DNA from: Candidatus Chlamydia corallus
Lineage (GTDB): Bacteria; Chlamydiota; Chlamydiia; Chlamydiales; Chlamydiaceae
NCBI RefSeq assembly: GCF_002817655.1
Contig: NZ_NWQK01000002.1
Span: 1-64,000 of the forward strand
Direction: 5' to 3'
Length of the DNA stretch: 64,000 bases
This document shows positions 18,321 through 27,853 of this stretch, one piece after another (the stretch's first letter is position 1; every line of letters starts with the position of its first letter). The notes beneath the pieces were generated by a model. The model was not told where the DNA came from and did not search any database. It saw nothing but the letters and a program-made list of their open reading frames with translations. The translations under genes and the position numbers were made by a program.

Positions 18321-19019
18321 ATGGTACACTTCCCTCATAACCCCATCATTCAGGCCTACACGGAAGCAGATTTTTTCGGTAAAAGTATATTTTTCTGCCT
18401 TCTTGTTCTTTCTTTGTGTACTTGGACAGTACTACACCAAAAGCTTGCTGTTCAAAAAAAATTTTTAAAATCAGGAAAATCTCTTAAAGATTTCTTGATT
18501 AAAAACCGTCACGCACCCCTGTCTCTCGATATCCATCCCGAACTCAGTCCCTTTGCAGACCTATATTTTACTATAAAACGAGGAACATTGGAGCTCCTAG
18601 ATAAAAATCGACAATGCGCTCCAGATCGAGGCCCTATCCTTTCTTCTGAAGACATCCAGTCTCTGGAAACGCTGTTGGGAGCCATCATGCCCAAATATAA
18701 AGCTCTTTTACATAAAAATAGCTTTATTCCAGCTACAACAATCAGCTTGGCTCCTTTTCTAGGGCTTTTGGGTACAGTATGGGGGATTTTAGTAGCTTTT
18801 ACTCACATTGGCTCGGGAAGCAGTGGGAACTCAGCAATTATGGAAGGACTAGCTACAGCTCTGGGGACTACAATTATAGGACTCTTCGTAGCAATACCAT
18901 CACTGATTGCTTTTAACTATCTTAAAGCACATTCTTCTGAATTGATTTCTGAGATAGAACAAACAGCATATCTGCTACTGAATTCTATAGAAGTCAAATA
19001 TCGTAACACGAACTTATGA
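18321..19019 (+). CDS. exbB: TolQ/ExbB-family proton channel protein
   Basis: 232 residues. Three hydrophobic segments: one near residues 15-35 and two in the C-terminal half around the block ISLAPFLGLLGTVWGI and ATALGTTIIGLFVAIPS, the signature of MotA/TolQ/ExbB proteins. With TolR it forms the inner-membrane motor that uses the proton gradient. It overlaps the next gene by 4 bases (ATGA). The neighbours tolB and pal point to a Tol rather than an iron-uptake role. Position of CT596. Confidence 0.93.
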   Translation: MVHFPHNPIIQAYTEADFFGKSIFFCLLVLSLCTWTVLHQKLAVQKKFLKSGKSLKDFLIKNRHAPLSLDIHPELSPFADLYFTIKRGTLELLDKNRQCAPDRGPILSSEDIQSLETLLGAIMPKYKALLHKNSFIPATTISLAPFLGLLGTVWGILVAFTHIGSGSSGNSAIMEGLATALGTTIIGLFVAIPSLIAFNYLKAHSSELISEIEQTAYLLLNSIEVKYRNTNL

Positions 19020-19423
19020 AATATCGCTTTGTTGAAGAAATAGAAGAAGAGCCTCTTGTGAACCTCACGCCATTAATTGACATTGTCTTTGTCATTTTAA
19101 TGGCATTTATCATCGCTGTACCTCTAATAAAGCTCGATTCTATAGCTCTTGCCCCAGGCACACAAGAGCAAGAACTTCTGAGCAACCAAGACGATTCTAT
19201 AGCCGTAATTAAAGTATTTGCAGACAATTCGTTAACCTTGGACGAACATCCCGTCACACTACAAGAGTTAACAGATCGGCTTACCCTGCTCCACAAAACA
19301 CATCCAGAAAAAACTCCCTTATTATTACAAGATGGAGAGACCACCTTTCGGAGATACCAAAAAGTAAAAAATGCCGTAGAAGCCGCAGGTTTTCATGAGC
19401 TCCATGTAGCTCTACAAAATTAA
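19016..19423 (+). CDS. exbD: TolR/ExbD-family biopolymer transport protein
   Basis: 135 residues with the family layout: short cytoplasmic start, NLTPLIDIVFVILMAFII containing the conserved membrane Asp, then a small periplasmic domain. The Asp in PLIDIV is the residue expected to be protonated during motor action. It partners the TolQ/ExbB protein encoded immediately upstream with a 4-base overlap. Position of CT597. Confidence 0.93.
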   Translation: MKYRFVEEIEEEPLVNLTPLIDIVFVILMAFIIAVPLIKLDSIALAPGTQEQELLSNQDDSIAVIKVFADNSLTLDEHPVTLQELTDRLTLLHKTHPEKTPLLLQDGETTFRRYQKVKNAVEAAGFHELHVALQN

Positions 19424-19426
19424 GTT

Positions 19427-20197
19427 ATGATGAAATATCTTCCCTATATAATGAGTGCGACACTTATTCATGGCATAATTCTTTTTCTTGTGTTTGCTTC
19501 TCCCCTTCCTAAAAAACATTTACGACCCAAAGCATTTCAAGAAAAACTTGTTACTATTCCACCTAAAACTCCTCTCCATGCACTCCCAGGAACTATAAAT
19601 CCATCCAAAACGATCCCACTCTCTGTAGCTACCCAGCCACAACAACAAGCCGCACCTCTCCCTTCTCAAGAGATCGTACAAAAACTACCACAAAGCCCTG
19701 CGCTAAAAGTTGTAAAAAAAGAATCTCCTAAGACAGCAAAAACACCTGCTGTAGCAGAGAAACAAATTCCCCCTACAACTACAAAAAAAACACAGATATC
19801 ACAAACGCAGCTGCAAGCACTATCCGAAGTAGCCCAAGCCCTTTCCCTCCATGTAGATAAAATTGAGAAAAGTGACGCTTCTCTCAAAGACATCTCCTGG
19901 GCACCCACATCTCAGTTAACAATACGCTCAGAACTTCAAGCAACTCAAGAAGAAGAACTTTGTGAATTATTTCGCACTCACATGGCTCTGCCTTCTAAAG
20001 GATCTGTGCGTATTAAATTAGTCCTTTCTCCAAATGGAGATGTTCAAGAATGCATTTTTCTTTCTGATGTAAGTGCGGCTGACAAGCAACTGCTTTCCAA
20101 TCGCATTCAAGCAATTCCATTTCAAAAATTTCTCGAAAAATACAAAGTCTCGAAAAATATTTCTTTTCATATTAAACTTCTCAGTAATGAATCCTAA
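19427..20197 (+). CDS. TolA/TonB-like envelope-spanning protein
   Basis: 256 residues. One N-terminal membrane anchor (about 5-24). A long Pro/Lys/Gln/Thr-rich periplasmic stretch (30-150). A C-terminal domain of about 80 residues has a TonB/TolA-type pattern (GSVRIKLVLSPNGDV...). Its place between tolR and tolB is exactly where tolA sits in other bacteria. The link between the inner-membrane motor and Pal is inferred from this. Two adjacent Met codons open the frame and the second may be the real start. Position of CT598. Confidence 0.75.
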   Translation: MMKYLPYIMSATLIHGIILFLVFASPLPKKHLRPKAFQEKLVTIPPKTPLHALPGTINPSKTIPLSVATQPQQQAAPLPSQEIVQKLPQSPALKVVKKESPKTAKTPAVAEKQIPPTTTKKTQISQTQLQALSEVAQALSLHVDKIEKSDASLKDISWAPTSQLTIRSELQATQEEELCELFRTHMALPSKGSVRIKLVLSPNGDVQECIFLSDVSAADKQLLSNRIQAIPFQKFLEKYKVSKNISFHIKLLSNES

Positions 20198-20228
20198 CGC
20201 TCTGTCCCTAGGGTGAAGAGGTATCGGC

Positions 20229-21524
20229 ATGTTACGGCAACTATGTTTCCAAGCTTTTTTCTTTTGTTTCGCATCATTATTGCATGCTCAAGAGTTAGAA
20301 GTTGTTGTCCGCTCCGAACATGTCATGCTTCCTATCCAAGTTTCTTGTCATACCGATGCGAAAGATCCAAAAATACAGAAATATCTTAGCTCGCTAACAG
20401 AGATAATCTGCAATGACATTGCCCTAGGGGATTGCCTACAACCCACAGCGACCTCTACAAAATCCCCTTCTACTTTGGGATTATCTTTACGGCTAGACGT
20501 ACCGCAACTATCTATAGTACTTCTTCAGTCTTCAAAAGCTCCTCAGACCTTATATTCTTTAACTATTTCTCAAAATCTCTCTATAGATCGTCAAAAAATC
20601 CACCACGCTGCTGATGCAATTCATTATGCTCTGACAGGAATCCCTGGAATTAGCGCAGGTAAAATTGTTTTTGCTTTAAGTCAGTCGGGGAAGGATCAAA
20701 AGCTCAAACAAGGGGAATTGTGGACTACAGACTATGACGGGAAAAACCTCACTCCCTTAACAACAGAATCCTCACTGTCTATAACTCCAAAGTGGGTAGG
20801 TGTGGGATCAAATTTTCCCTATTTCTATGTTTCATATAAGTACGGTATCCCTAAAATTTTTCTTGGTTCCTTAGAGAACACAGAGGGGAAGAAAGTACTC
20901 CCATTGCAAGGCAACCAATTCATGCCTACTTTTTCTCCAAGAAAAAAACTTCTAGCTTTTGTTGCAGATACCTATGGAAATCCTGATTTATTTATTCAAC
21001 CTTTCTCATTAACTTCGGGACCTACAGGTCGACCTCGTCGCTTGCTTAACGAAAATTTTGGGACGCAAGGAAATCCCTCTTTCAGTCCAGAAGGATCGAG
21101 GATTGTCTTTATATCAAACAAAGATGGCTCTCCTCGTCTTTATGTTATGTCTCTTGATCCCGAACCCCAAGCACCTAGGCTGCTGACAAAAAAATACAGA
21201 AATAGCAGTTGCCCTGCATGGTCTCCAGATGGTAAAAAAATAGCATTCTGCTCTGTAATTAAAGGGGTGCGACAAATTTGTATTTACGATCTCTCCTCTG
21301 GAGAGGATTACCAATTGACAACATCTCCCATAAATAAAGAAAGTCCTTCTTGGGCTATAGATAGCCGTCATCTTGTCTTTAGTGCAGGAACGCCAGGAGA
21401 ATCAGAGTTATATTTAATCAGTCTAATTACCAAAAAAACTAACAAAATTGCTATAGGAGTAGGAGAAAAACGGTTCCCCTCCTGGGGTGCTTTCCCTCAG
21501 CAACCGACAAAGAGAACACTATGA
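20229..21524 (+). CDS. tolB: Tol-Pal system beta-propeller protein TolB
   Basis: 431 residues. Signal peptide ending near LLHAQE (about residue 21). An N-terminal alpha/beta domain is followed by WD40-like TolB repeats, seen as repeated blocks such as [23 protein letters not shown] and [11 protein letters not shown] with the Pro-Asp/Glu-Gly turn. It is periplasmic and binds Pal. The stop overlaps the pal start as ATGA. Position of CT599. Confidence 0.95.
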   Translation: MLRQLCFQAFFFCFASLLHAQELEVVVRSEHVMLPIQVSCHTDAKDPKIQKYLSSLTEIICNDIALGDCLQPTATSTKSPSTLGLSLRLDVPQLSIVLLQSSKAPQTLYSLTISQNLSIDRQKIHHAADAIHYALTGIPGISAGKIVFALSQSGKDQKLKQGELWTTDYDGKNLTPLTTESSLSITPKWVGVGSNFPYFYVSYKYGIPKIFLGSLENTEGKKVLPLQGNQFMPTFSPRKKLLAFVADTYGNPDLFIQPFSLTSGPTGRPRRLLNENFGTQGNPSFSPEGSRIVFISNKDGSPRLYVMSLDPEPQAPRLLTKKYRNSSCPAWSPDGKKIAFCSVIKGVRQICIYDLSSGEDYQLTTSPINKESPSWAIDSRHLVFSAGTPGESELYLISLITKKTNKIAIGVGEKRFPSWGAFPQQPTKRTL

Positions 21525-22099
21525 ATATAAATTCCCTACGAAAATTTTGTATTTTATTTGCTTTACTTGCATTGCCAGCATGTAGTTTTTCACCTTATCA
21601 CGGTTGGGAGGATTCTTGTACTACATGTCATCATGCAAAACGAAAAAAGCCTTCTTCTTTTGGTTTTGTTCCTCTCTATACCGAAGAGGACTTTAACCCT
21701 AACTTTACCTTTGCTGAGTATGATTCCAAAGAAGAAAAACAATACAAGTCGAGCCAAGTCGCGGCGTTTCGTAACATCACCTTTGCTACAGACAGCTATA
21801 CAATTAAAGGTGAAGAAAACCTTGCAATCCTCGCGAACTTGGTCCACCACATGAAAAAAAATCCAAAAGCTACACTTTATATTGAAGGACATACTGATGA
21901 GCGTGGGGCTGCATCGTATAACCTTGCCTTAGGATCCCGGAGAGCAAATGCGATTAAAGAGTATCTCCTAAAGCAGGGAATCTCTGGAGACCGCCTCTCT
22001 ACCATTTCCTATGGAAAAGAACACCCTATAAATTTGGGGCACAACGAACTAGCATGGCAACAAAATCGCCGTACCGAGTTTAAGATTCATGCGCGCTAA
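21521..22099 (+). CDS. pal: Peptidoglycan-associated lipoprotein Pal
   Basis: 192 residues. The lipobox LPAC predicts lipidation at about residue 21. The C-terminal OmpA-like domain has [30 protein letters not shown] and NRRTEFKI, the peptidoglycan-binding core. A CTTCHH motif near residue 35 is unusual for Pal and could form disulfides or bind metal. It anchors the outer membrane to peptidoglycan through the Tol system. It overlaps the next gene by 11 bases. Position of CT600. Confidence 0.95.
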   Translation: MNINSLRKFCILFALLALPACSFSPYHGWEDSCTTCHHAKRKKPSSFGFVPLYTEEDFNPNFTFAEYDSKEEKQYKSSQVAAFRNITFATDSYTIKGEENLAILANLVHHMKKNPKATLYIEGHTDERGAASYNLALGSRRANAIKEYLLKQGISGDRLSTISYGKEHPINLGHNELAWQQNRRTEFKIHAR

Positions 22100-22706
22100 T
22101 CCAAGACTCTTCATTCTCATAGGTCTACTATTCCTTGGGATAAACTTTGGTCATCTGTATGCTGGAGGAAAATCTCCTTCTCTACAAGGAGTCGTTGCAG
22201 AAATCGAAGACATCTCGGCAAAATTAGCGTCGCACGAAGCAGAAATTGTCATGCTTTCAGAACGCTTGGATGAGCAAGACTCTAAATGTCAAAAATTGAC
22301 AGCAACAAAGCCAGAAACATTAGCTCAAAAAATCCGCGAGCTAGAATCTGATCAAAAGGCGCTTGCAAAAACATTGGCAGTACTAACAGCGTCTGTTAAA
22401 GACTTACAGACAAACTTACAAAGCAAACTGCAAGAAATTCAAAAAGACCATAAAGCTTTAGCTCAGGATTTGCGTCTTGTACGGCGTTCTTTACTTGCTT
22501 TAGTAGACAGCTCCTCTCCTGGAGCTTATGCGGACTTCTCCGATTCCGTTCCTGAGCATATTTATATAGTATGTCAAGGTGACAGTCTTAGTAAAATTGC
22601 TAAAAAATATAAACTTTCAGTAACTGAATTGAAAAAAATTAATAAATTAGATTCTGATGCTATTTATGCTGGGCAAAGACTTTGTTTACAAAGAAATAAG
22701 CAATAA
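22089..22706 (+). CDS. Coiled-coil LysM protein at the end of the Tol-Pal operon
   Basis: 205 residues. Signal peptide (about 1-26), coiled coil of heptad-like Leu/Lys/Glu repeats (about 35-140), and a C-terminal LysM domain (IVCQGDSLSKIAKKYKLS...IYAGQRLCL, about 157-203). LysM binds glycan, usually peptidoglycan. Its location after pal with a coiled coil matches CpoB/YbgF in other Tol operons, but CpoB has TPR repeats rather than LysM. It starts inside the end of pal, so it is translationally coupled. Position of CT601. Confidence 0.85.
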   Translation: MRANPRLFILIGLLFLGINFGHLYAGGKSPSLQGVVAEIEDISAKLASHEAEIVMLSERLDEQDSKCQKLTATKPETLAQKIRELESDQKALAKTLAVLTASVKDLQTNLQSKLQEIQKDHKALAQDLRLVRRSLLALVDSSSPGAYADFSDSVPEHIYIVCQGDSLSKIAKKYKLSVTELKKINKLDSDAIYAGQRLCLQRNKQ

Positions 22707-22814
22707 TAATTATCTTAAATTCACAAATCTTCTTTCAAAACTAAGTTTCTCTCTGTAGATAATAAACAAACACTCCTGTACGATCGAAAATAAACATTAG
22801 ATCTTATATTTCAA

Positions 22815-23204
22815 ATGAAATTTACAGTTGCTTTATTTGGAGAAGCAGAAAAAGGAAGCTACGACACTGGATATTTCTGTCGTAATCTCATAGATCTACA
22901 TAATTACCTTGGAGATGTCAGCAGTCCAGGCATCACTTTAGCTATCAAAACATTATTGAGTGATTACAATGTAATGTATTTCAGGGTTCGAGAAGAAGGC
23001 TATTGTGTGGATAGTTACTTTTTTGGTTTACACTTCTTAAATACACAAACAACGTTAAAAAACATCATTGCTATTGGACTTCCTGGTGTTGGAAATCAAC
23101 ATATCATTGAAGCTTCTCGGTCGCTATGCCAAAAACACAACAGTCTTCTACTATTCTTCGATCACGATCTCTATGACTTGCTGACTTTTAATCAGCCCTT
23201 CTAA
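22815..23204 (+). CDS. Conserved chlamydial protein of unknown function
   Basis: 129 residues, position of CT602. No signal peptide or clear membrane helix and no recognised domain. Aromatic-rich with several cysteines. It begins about 108 bases after the LysM gene, so it may be a separate unit. It converges on the peroxiredoxin gene and overlaps its stop by 4 bases. Confidence 0.75.
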   Translation: MKFTVALFGEAEKGSYDTGYFCRNLIDLHNYLGDVSSPGITLAIKTLLSDYNVMYFRVREEGYCVDSYFFGLHFLNTQTTLKNIIAIGLPGVGNQHIIEASRSLCQKHNSLLLFFDHDLYDLLTFNQPF

Positions 23205-23791
23205 TCTATAGTGCCGAAATAGCTTTGCAACCCTTCTTCATTTGGAGCCATCGCCAGCGCTCCTTCACGCCAGTTTGCAGGACAGACTAAGCCGTTAGTT
23301 TCAAAGAAGATCAAAGCATCCAAAGTTCTAAGTTCCTCTTCTATAGAACGACCGAGGGGAAGATCGTTAACCACGAGATGACGGATGATTCCACCTTTAT
23401 CAATCAAGAAAACGCCTCGGAAAGACAATTCATCTTCGGGTTTTAAAACATGATAACTCTTTGAAATGGCTTTATCTTCATCAGAGAGAAGAGGATAGGT
23501 AATACCTTCAATTCCACCTTGTTTTTTCTTAGTGGCTAACCACTGTTTATGGGTTGCAAGGTCATCCACGGAACAACCAATGACTTCAGCTCCTCGTGAG
23601 TGAAATTCTCCTAGGGCATCTTGAAATGCGTGTAACTCTGTAGGACATACATAAGTAAAATCTTTGGGGTAAAAGAAAAGTATCACGTACTTTCCTAAAT
23701 AATCTTTTAAAGATACAGTACGTGTCTCACCATCAATCACGGCTTGAGCAACAAAACTAGGGGCTTCCTTTCCCACTAGGGATAGTGTCAT
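23201..23791 (-). CDS. ahpC: 2-Cys peroxiredoxin (AhpC/TSA)
   Basis: 196 residues from the ATG at 23791, with a GAGG ribosome site upstream. The longer frame from 23881 would read through a tRNA gene and is rejected. The peroxidatic motif is FYPKDFTYVCPTE and the resolving Cys lies in GLVCPANW near the C-terminus. It reduces hydrogen and organic peroxides, with thioredoxin as likely donor. It follows tRNA-Arg on the same strand, so may be co-transcribed from the tRNA promoter. Position of CT603. Confidence 0.96.
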   Translation of the reverse strand: MTLSLVGKEAPSFVAQAVIDGETRTVSLKDYLGKYVILFFYPKDFTYVCPTELHAFQDALGEFHSRGAEVIGCSVDDLATHKQWLATKKKQGGIEGITYPLLSDEDKAISKSYHVLKPEDELSFRGVFLIDKGGIIRHLVVNDLPLGRSIEEELRTLDALIFFETNGLVCPANWREGALAMAPNEEGLQSYFGTID

Positions 23792-23822
23792 AAAAACCTC
23801 TTCTTTCCCTTTTTTATTTTTC

Positions 23823-23896
23823 CGCACCAGAGAGGACTCGAACCTCTGACCACCTGGTTCGTAGCCAGGTACTCTATCCAACTGAGCTACTGGTGC
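23823..23896 (-). tRNA. tRNA-Arg (anticodon ACG)
   Basis: 74 bases fold into a cloverleaf: acceptor GCACCAG / CTGGTGC, D arm, anticodon stem CCTGG / CCAGG with loop CTACGAA (anticodon ACG), and T arm AGAGG TTCGAGT CCTCT. Discriminator base G; the CCA is not encoded. Confidence 0.97.
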
Positions 23897-23913
23897 CTAC
23901 TTTCGCTAAAAAT

Positions 23914-23942
23914 AGTGTATCCAAGAACAATCAAATGATCAA
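23914..23942 (-). promoter_or_regulatory. Candidate promoter of tRNA-Arg (and perhaps ahpC)
   Basis: Minus-strand TTGATC (23937-23942), a 17-base spacer and TACACT (23914-23919). The predicted start is about 10 bases before the mature tRNA 5' end. Confidence 0.55.
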
Positions 23943-24090
23943 CAGTTTCTCCGTCTATAGGAAAATGCTATGAAAATTTTTATTTCTTAGAAACTTCTTC
24001 ATCCTATTCCAACTCAAGAACGTTCCATAAGGGGGCTCTCGATCAATACCGCATGTTTTAGGCAACCTTTTAAAAAAGGGAAGAACCTGA

Positions 24091-25668
24091 TTACGTTTTT
24101 GTTCTTGAACTGATAAAAAAGGAGCTCGTTAGCAAGAGACATGATACCGAAACCGCGCATTTTAATGAAGAGGATGTTACAATGAGGGGATCGCTGATCC
24201 CTGCAGTTATAAGATCTTCGAATGTATCAGTCATACCATTATAACCGAACCTAGGATTCTCTTGAGAGAGAATGGTATGAAGCACCTCTTCTGAAGACTT
24301 ATCACAATTTTGAGCTAAAACTTTCAAGGGAGTTTGTACTGCTCGTAAAAGACTTTCAAAACCAAAAGTCATACCAGAAGATAAGTTTTTAGGAATCTCA
24401 ATAGAATTTGCTGCTCGTAAAAAAGCAACTCCCCCGCCAGGAACAACTCCTCCTTTCATTGCAGCTTTTGTGGCGCGCAAGGCAGCTTCTAGCTGAAACT
24501 GACGTTCTCTTTGTTCTGTATCTGTATCTGCAGTAATTTGAATTTGCGGGACACTTCCCACAAATATAGCTAACCGCTCTTCGAATTTCTGAGATTCACA
24601 CTCTGAAGTACTCTTAGCCATCGCTAAACAAAGCTCTTGTTTTCTAGAGTTTATAGCCTCTACTCGTCCCCCTCCCTGAAAGAACGTAAACATTTCCTTA
24701 GTGATCGTGACCTGTTTAACACGACCTAAAACACTTAAGGAAACTGATTTCTCACAATGTTCTGATACTCCCCCTATAAGAGTTGCTCCTGTTAAAATAG
24801 CAAGATCTTCCAGAACGGCTTGCCGCACTTCTCTAGATCCTGGGACTTTCACAGCACAAACAGGAAAACCATTTCTAAGTTTATTTAAAATCAAAGTTCT
24901 TAAAACATTCTGATCAAAATCTTCTGCTATGATAATTAAAGGATGTGCGTTCTGTTCGGAAATAAGTTCTAAGTATTGAATTAGTTCTTCGTTTAAAGAA
25001 ACCAAACTGTGTGATAGGATAAGTACAAAAGCTTCTTCCCAGACAACATCCATGGTCTCTGGACGTGTAACAAAATACGGAGAAAGGTACCCACTTTTTA
25101 CTCTCTTTCCCAAAGCAAATTTTTTAAGTTCTCTTTCTTCACTAGAGAATACTCCCTTAGGATCGGCTTGAAATACCGCAGTTGCAACCATTTTACCTAA
25201 ACTAACGTCATGATTTGCCGAAATCTTAGCCACATGCAAAACGTCTTCGAGCGACTGTAGCTTAATAGCTTGTTTTTGTAATTTCTGATGGACCATTTCG
25301 ACAGACAATAGAATGCCTGCTTTGATCTCTTGAGGATCTAAGCCTGCAGCAATACCTTTTAGACCATGGGTAAAAAGAGCGTCGATAAGAACAAGAGTTG
25401 TTGTTGAGCCATCTCCAGTCTGTTCTATAACTTTTATCAAGGCTTCCTTTGCAAGTTTCAATCCAAGATATTCGAATGAGTCTTGAAGAATGATTTCCTT
25501 AGCGATTCGAATTCCGTTTTTGGTCAAGAAAAGAGGAGCTTTTCCTTTTTTAATTACAGCATTATACCCTCGAGGTCCAAAAGTCGGAGTTATGGCTTTA
25601 GTAAGAGCATGCACTCCCCGTTTTAATGCTGAAAGTCCCTCAAATTGACTTTTAAATACCCAAACCAC
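24091..25668 (-). CDS. groEL2: GroEL paralogue (Hsp60-like) lacking ATPase aspartates
   Basis: 525 residues from a GTG at 25668 with GAGG five bases upstream. Clear GroEL homologue over its length: TPTFGPRGYNAV, GDGSTTTLVL (nucleotide loop, Asp86) and GGVVPGGGVA. Two residues needed for ATP hydrolysis in E. coli GroEL are changed: Asp52 is Asn51 (TKNGIRIAKE) and Asp398 is Ala395 (LEAALRATKAA). The C-terminal Gly-Gly-Met tail is replaced by a Ser-rich, hydrophobic tail. There is no groES beside it. This is a divergent extra copy (position of CT604), not the main chaperonin. A role with bound but slowly hydrolysed ATP, or in mixed rings, is inferred. Confidence 0.92.
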   Translation of the reverse strand: MVWVFKSQFEGLSALKRGVHALTKAITPTFGPRGYNAVIKKGKAPLFLTKNGIRIAKEIILQDSFEYLGLKLAKEALIKVIEQTGDGSTTTLVLIDALFTHGLKGIAAGLDPQEIKAGILLSVEMVHQKLQKQAIKLQSLEDVLHVAKISANHDVSLGKMVATAVFQADPKGVFSSEERELKKFALGKRVKSGYLSPYFVTRPETMDVVWEEAFVLILSHSLVSLNEELIQYLELISEQNAHPLIIIAEDFDQNVLRTLILNKLRNGFPVCAVKVPGSREVRQAVLEDLAILTGATLIGGVSEHCEKSVSLSVLGRVKQVTITKEMFTFFQGGGRVEAINSRKQELCLAMAKSTSECESQKFEERLAIFVGSVPQIQITADTDTEQRERQFQLEAALRATKAAMKGGVVPGGGVAFLRAANSIEIPKNLSSGMTFGFESLLRAVQTPLKVLAQNCDKSSEEVLHTILSQENPRFGYNGMTDTFEDLITAGISDPLIVTSSSLKCAVSVSCLLLTSSFFISSRTKT

Positions 25669-25776
25669 TCTATCCTCAGATGTCTATTATTAGTGTAAGA
25701 AAGGCTTTCGCCATGAAAAGGCCATCTTAGAAACAAGAAATATTCCTGTCAAACCGTAGAGAACTAAGTGTCGTTG

Positions 25777-27021
25777 TTATGATTCTGGATACTCTGGGAG
25801 TAAACATGAACTACGCAATTGATGAAAACTCTCTCGAGATTCCTTACACAACCTGCGCAATGGCCATACAACATAGCGTTCTTTATGAGATATATTCAAA
25901 AAGTCTTCCCCTCCAAATAGATTACATATAGAAGATCGTCTTGCGGGAATGCGATCTATTGATTTTAAAGTTTGTTCGATCTGTTCAGGATATAAAGCTT
26001 TTAACACACCCCAAATTGTACATAGTGTTTCTACTGGATAAAAAATCTTAGGATCTTCAAGGACAAGAAGAACCCCTGAGCACATCTCCATCTTGTATTT
26101 TCCAAAAAAAGGTTCATAGAAAAATGGAAGGAAAAGAACTCCTGGAAGCTGCATACGATTCAGCTCTTCTGCCATTTTTTTACCATCCATCCAAGGAGCA
26201 CCAAGCACTTTAAAAGGTAAGGTATAGCCTACACCAATACTAGCTACAGACAATGCACCTAAAATACCTGTTGCAGCATAAAAAAAGGGCGATTGCGGAT
26301 CTGGCATTTGAGGACTTGTAGGTATCCAGATCAATCCTGTTTCATCGAACGTCATAGAGCGATTCCAACCTTTCATAGGGATTACGACAACGTTAGCTTT
26401 AGGAGCATAGGTCTTTTTAAAAAACAATGCTAATTCCCCAGGTGTCATGCCGTAGCAATACGGAATTGCTGGAGAATCTGAAGATGGAAGATTAGGAATA
26501 GGTCCATCAACAATCATTCCTCCCATAGGATTCGGTCGATCTAAAATAATCAGCTGCTTTCCGTGGTTTTCAGAAGCTTTTACCACTTGCATCAGCACTG
26601 TAACAAAGCTATAGGAACGCACACCAATATCTTGAACGTCATAAATAAAGACATCACAATCCTGGCCAACCTCTTTTGGAATCTCCTTAAGGCCATGCAA
26701 AGATAAAGAACGTAAATTTGGATATATTGAAGGCTGACTTCTAGAGGTTTCCGCAGGTATAGCTCCGTAATAGCCGTGTTCCAAGGTGCAGAGGATTTCA
26801 ACCACACAATCGTACTTATGAGAGTAAAATACAGAGAGCGCGTCTTGCCCCTTACTGTTGATAGCTGCGCTATGAGAAATTAGGGCTATTTTCTTTCCTC
26901 GAATGTAACGTGTATACTGTTCTTCAGAAAAAATGCGGTCTAAGCCCACAAAGACTTGGGCACAACCTATATAGGGGAAAATACAACTTAACAATAAAAA
27001 GGAGTAAAAAATTCTTTTCAT
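25777..27021 (-). CDS. DUF1343 / NamZ-like exo-N-acetylmuramidase
   Basis: 414 residues from the ATG at 27021; an upstream in-frame TTG lacks support. The N-terminus is a hydrophobic signal ending in YIGC, a possible but weak lipobox. Family blocks include YDVQDIGVRSYSF, LDRPNPMGG and GVGYTLPF, characteristic of the YbbC/NamZ (DUF1343) family. Bacillus NamZ removes terminal MurNAc from peptidoglycan fragments, so this envelope protein probably trims the small amount of chlamydial peptidoglycan. Position of CT605. Confidence 0.85.
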   Translation of the reverse strand: MKRIFYSFLLLSCIFPYIGCAQVFVGLDRIFSEEQYTRYIRGKKIALISHSAAINSKGQDALSVFYSHKYDCVVEILCTLEHGYYGAIPAETSRSQPSIYPNLRSLSLHGLKEIPKEVGQDCDVFIYDVQDIGVRSYSFVTVLMQVVKASENHGKQLIILDRPNPMGGMIVDGPIPNLPSSDSPAIPYCYGMTPGELALFFKKTYAPKANVVVIPMKGWNRSMTFDETGLIWIPTSPQMPDPQSPFFYAATGILGALSVASIGVGYTLPFKVLGAPWMDGKKMAEELNRMQLPGVLFLPFFYEPFFGKYKMEMCSGVLLVLEDPKIFYPVETLCTIWGVLKALYPEQIEQTLKSIDRIPARRSSICNLFGGEDFLNISHKERYVVWPLRRLCKESRESFHQLRSSCLLPEYPES

Positions 27022-27232
27022 TCTGAAACTCAAAATTGAAAAAATATTGCTCGATAATCATAAAAGTTCATTGGAGCAAAAATAAACTACAAGTCTACCT
27101 TACTAGCGGTTGCGTAGATACAATGTATGTTGTACTTTAACTAGAAGGATTTTCATCAGCTAGTAATTAGGTGTACGCTTGCTGATTTGATCTTGTTAGA
27201 ACTCTATAACTTCAAAACATTAAGAAAGATTC

Positions 27233-27853
27233 ATGAAAATTGTTATTGCCAGTTCTCATGGTTACAAAATACGCGAAACAAAGACTTTTTTAAAGCTCTT
27301 AGGTAATTTCGATATCTTTTCTCTTTGCGATTTTCCTGACTACAAGCTTCCCCAAGAAGAAAAAGATTCTACAACAGCTAACGCCCTTGCTAAAGGGATT
27401 CATGCCGCCAATCATTTAGGGTCCTGGGTGATTGCAGATGATACGATGTTACGCGTACCTGCTTTAAATGGTCTTCCAGGTCCTTTATCTGCGACTTTTG
27501 CTGGTTCAGGTGCTTATGATAAAGACCATAGAAAAAAACTGCTTGATCACATGGCCTCTTTGGAAAGCATCATAGACCGTTCTGCTTACTTCGAATGTTG
27601 TGTTGTCTTAGTTTCTCCTGATCAAGAGATCTTTAAAGCTCATGGGATATGCGAGGGATACATTAGTCATCAAGAAAAAGGTTCTTCAGGGTTTGGCTAC
27701 GACCCCATATTTGTAAAACATGATTACAAACAAACATTTGCCGAGCTTACTGAAGAGGTAAAAAATCAAGTTTCTCACAGAGCAAAGGCATTGCAAAAAT
27801 TAGCCCCTCACGTGCAAAACTTATTTGAAAAGCACTTACTCTCCAGGAATTAA
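27233..27853 (+). CDS. rdgB: RdgB/HAM1 non-canonical purine NTP pyrophosphatase
   Basis: 206 residues. N-terminal [13 protein letters not shown], then [16 protein letters not shown] and SGFGYDPIF, the signature blocks of the Ham1/RdgB family. It hydrolyses XTP and ITP to monophosphates, keeping deaminated purines out of DNA, which suits the neighbouring uracil-DNA glycosylase. The expected second-site Asp of DTSGLEV reads DTMLRV, so the block is slightly altered. The 3' end overlaps the convergent small gene by 18 bases. Position of CT606. Confidence 0.94.
   Translation: MKIVIASSHGYKIRETKTFLKLLGNFDIFSLCDFPDYKLPQEEKDSTTANALAKGIHAANHLGSWVIADDTMLRVPALNGLPGPLSATFAGSGAYDKDHRKKLLDHMASLESIIDRSAYFECCVVLVSPDQEIFKAHGICEGYISHQEKGSSGFGYDPIFVKHDYKQTFAELTEEVKNQVSHRAKALQKLAPHVQNLFEKHLLSRN

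Noticed and set aside
23792-23881. N-terminal extension of the peroxiredoxin frame
   Set aside because: It reads through the tRNA-Arg gene; the ATG at 23791 has a ribosome site and gives normal family length.
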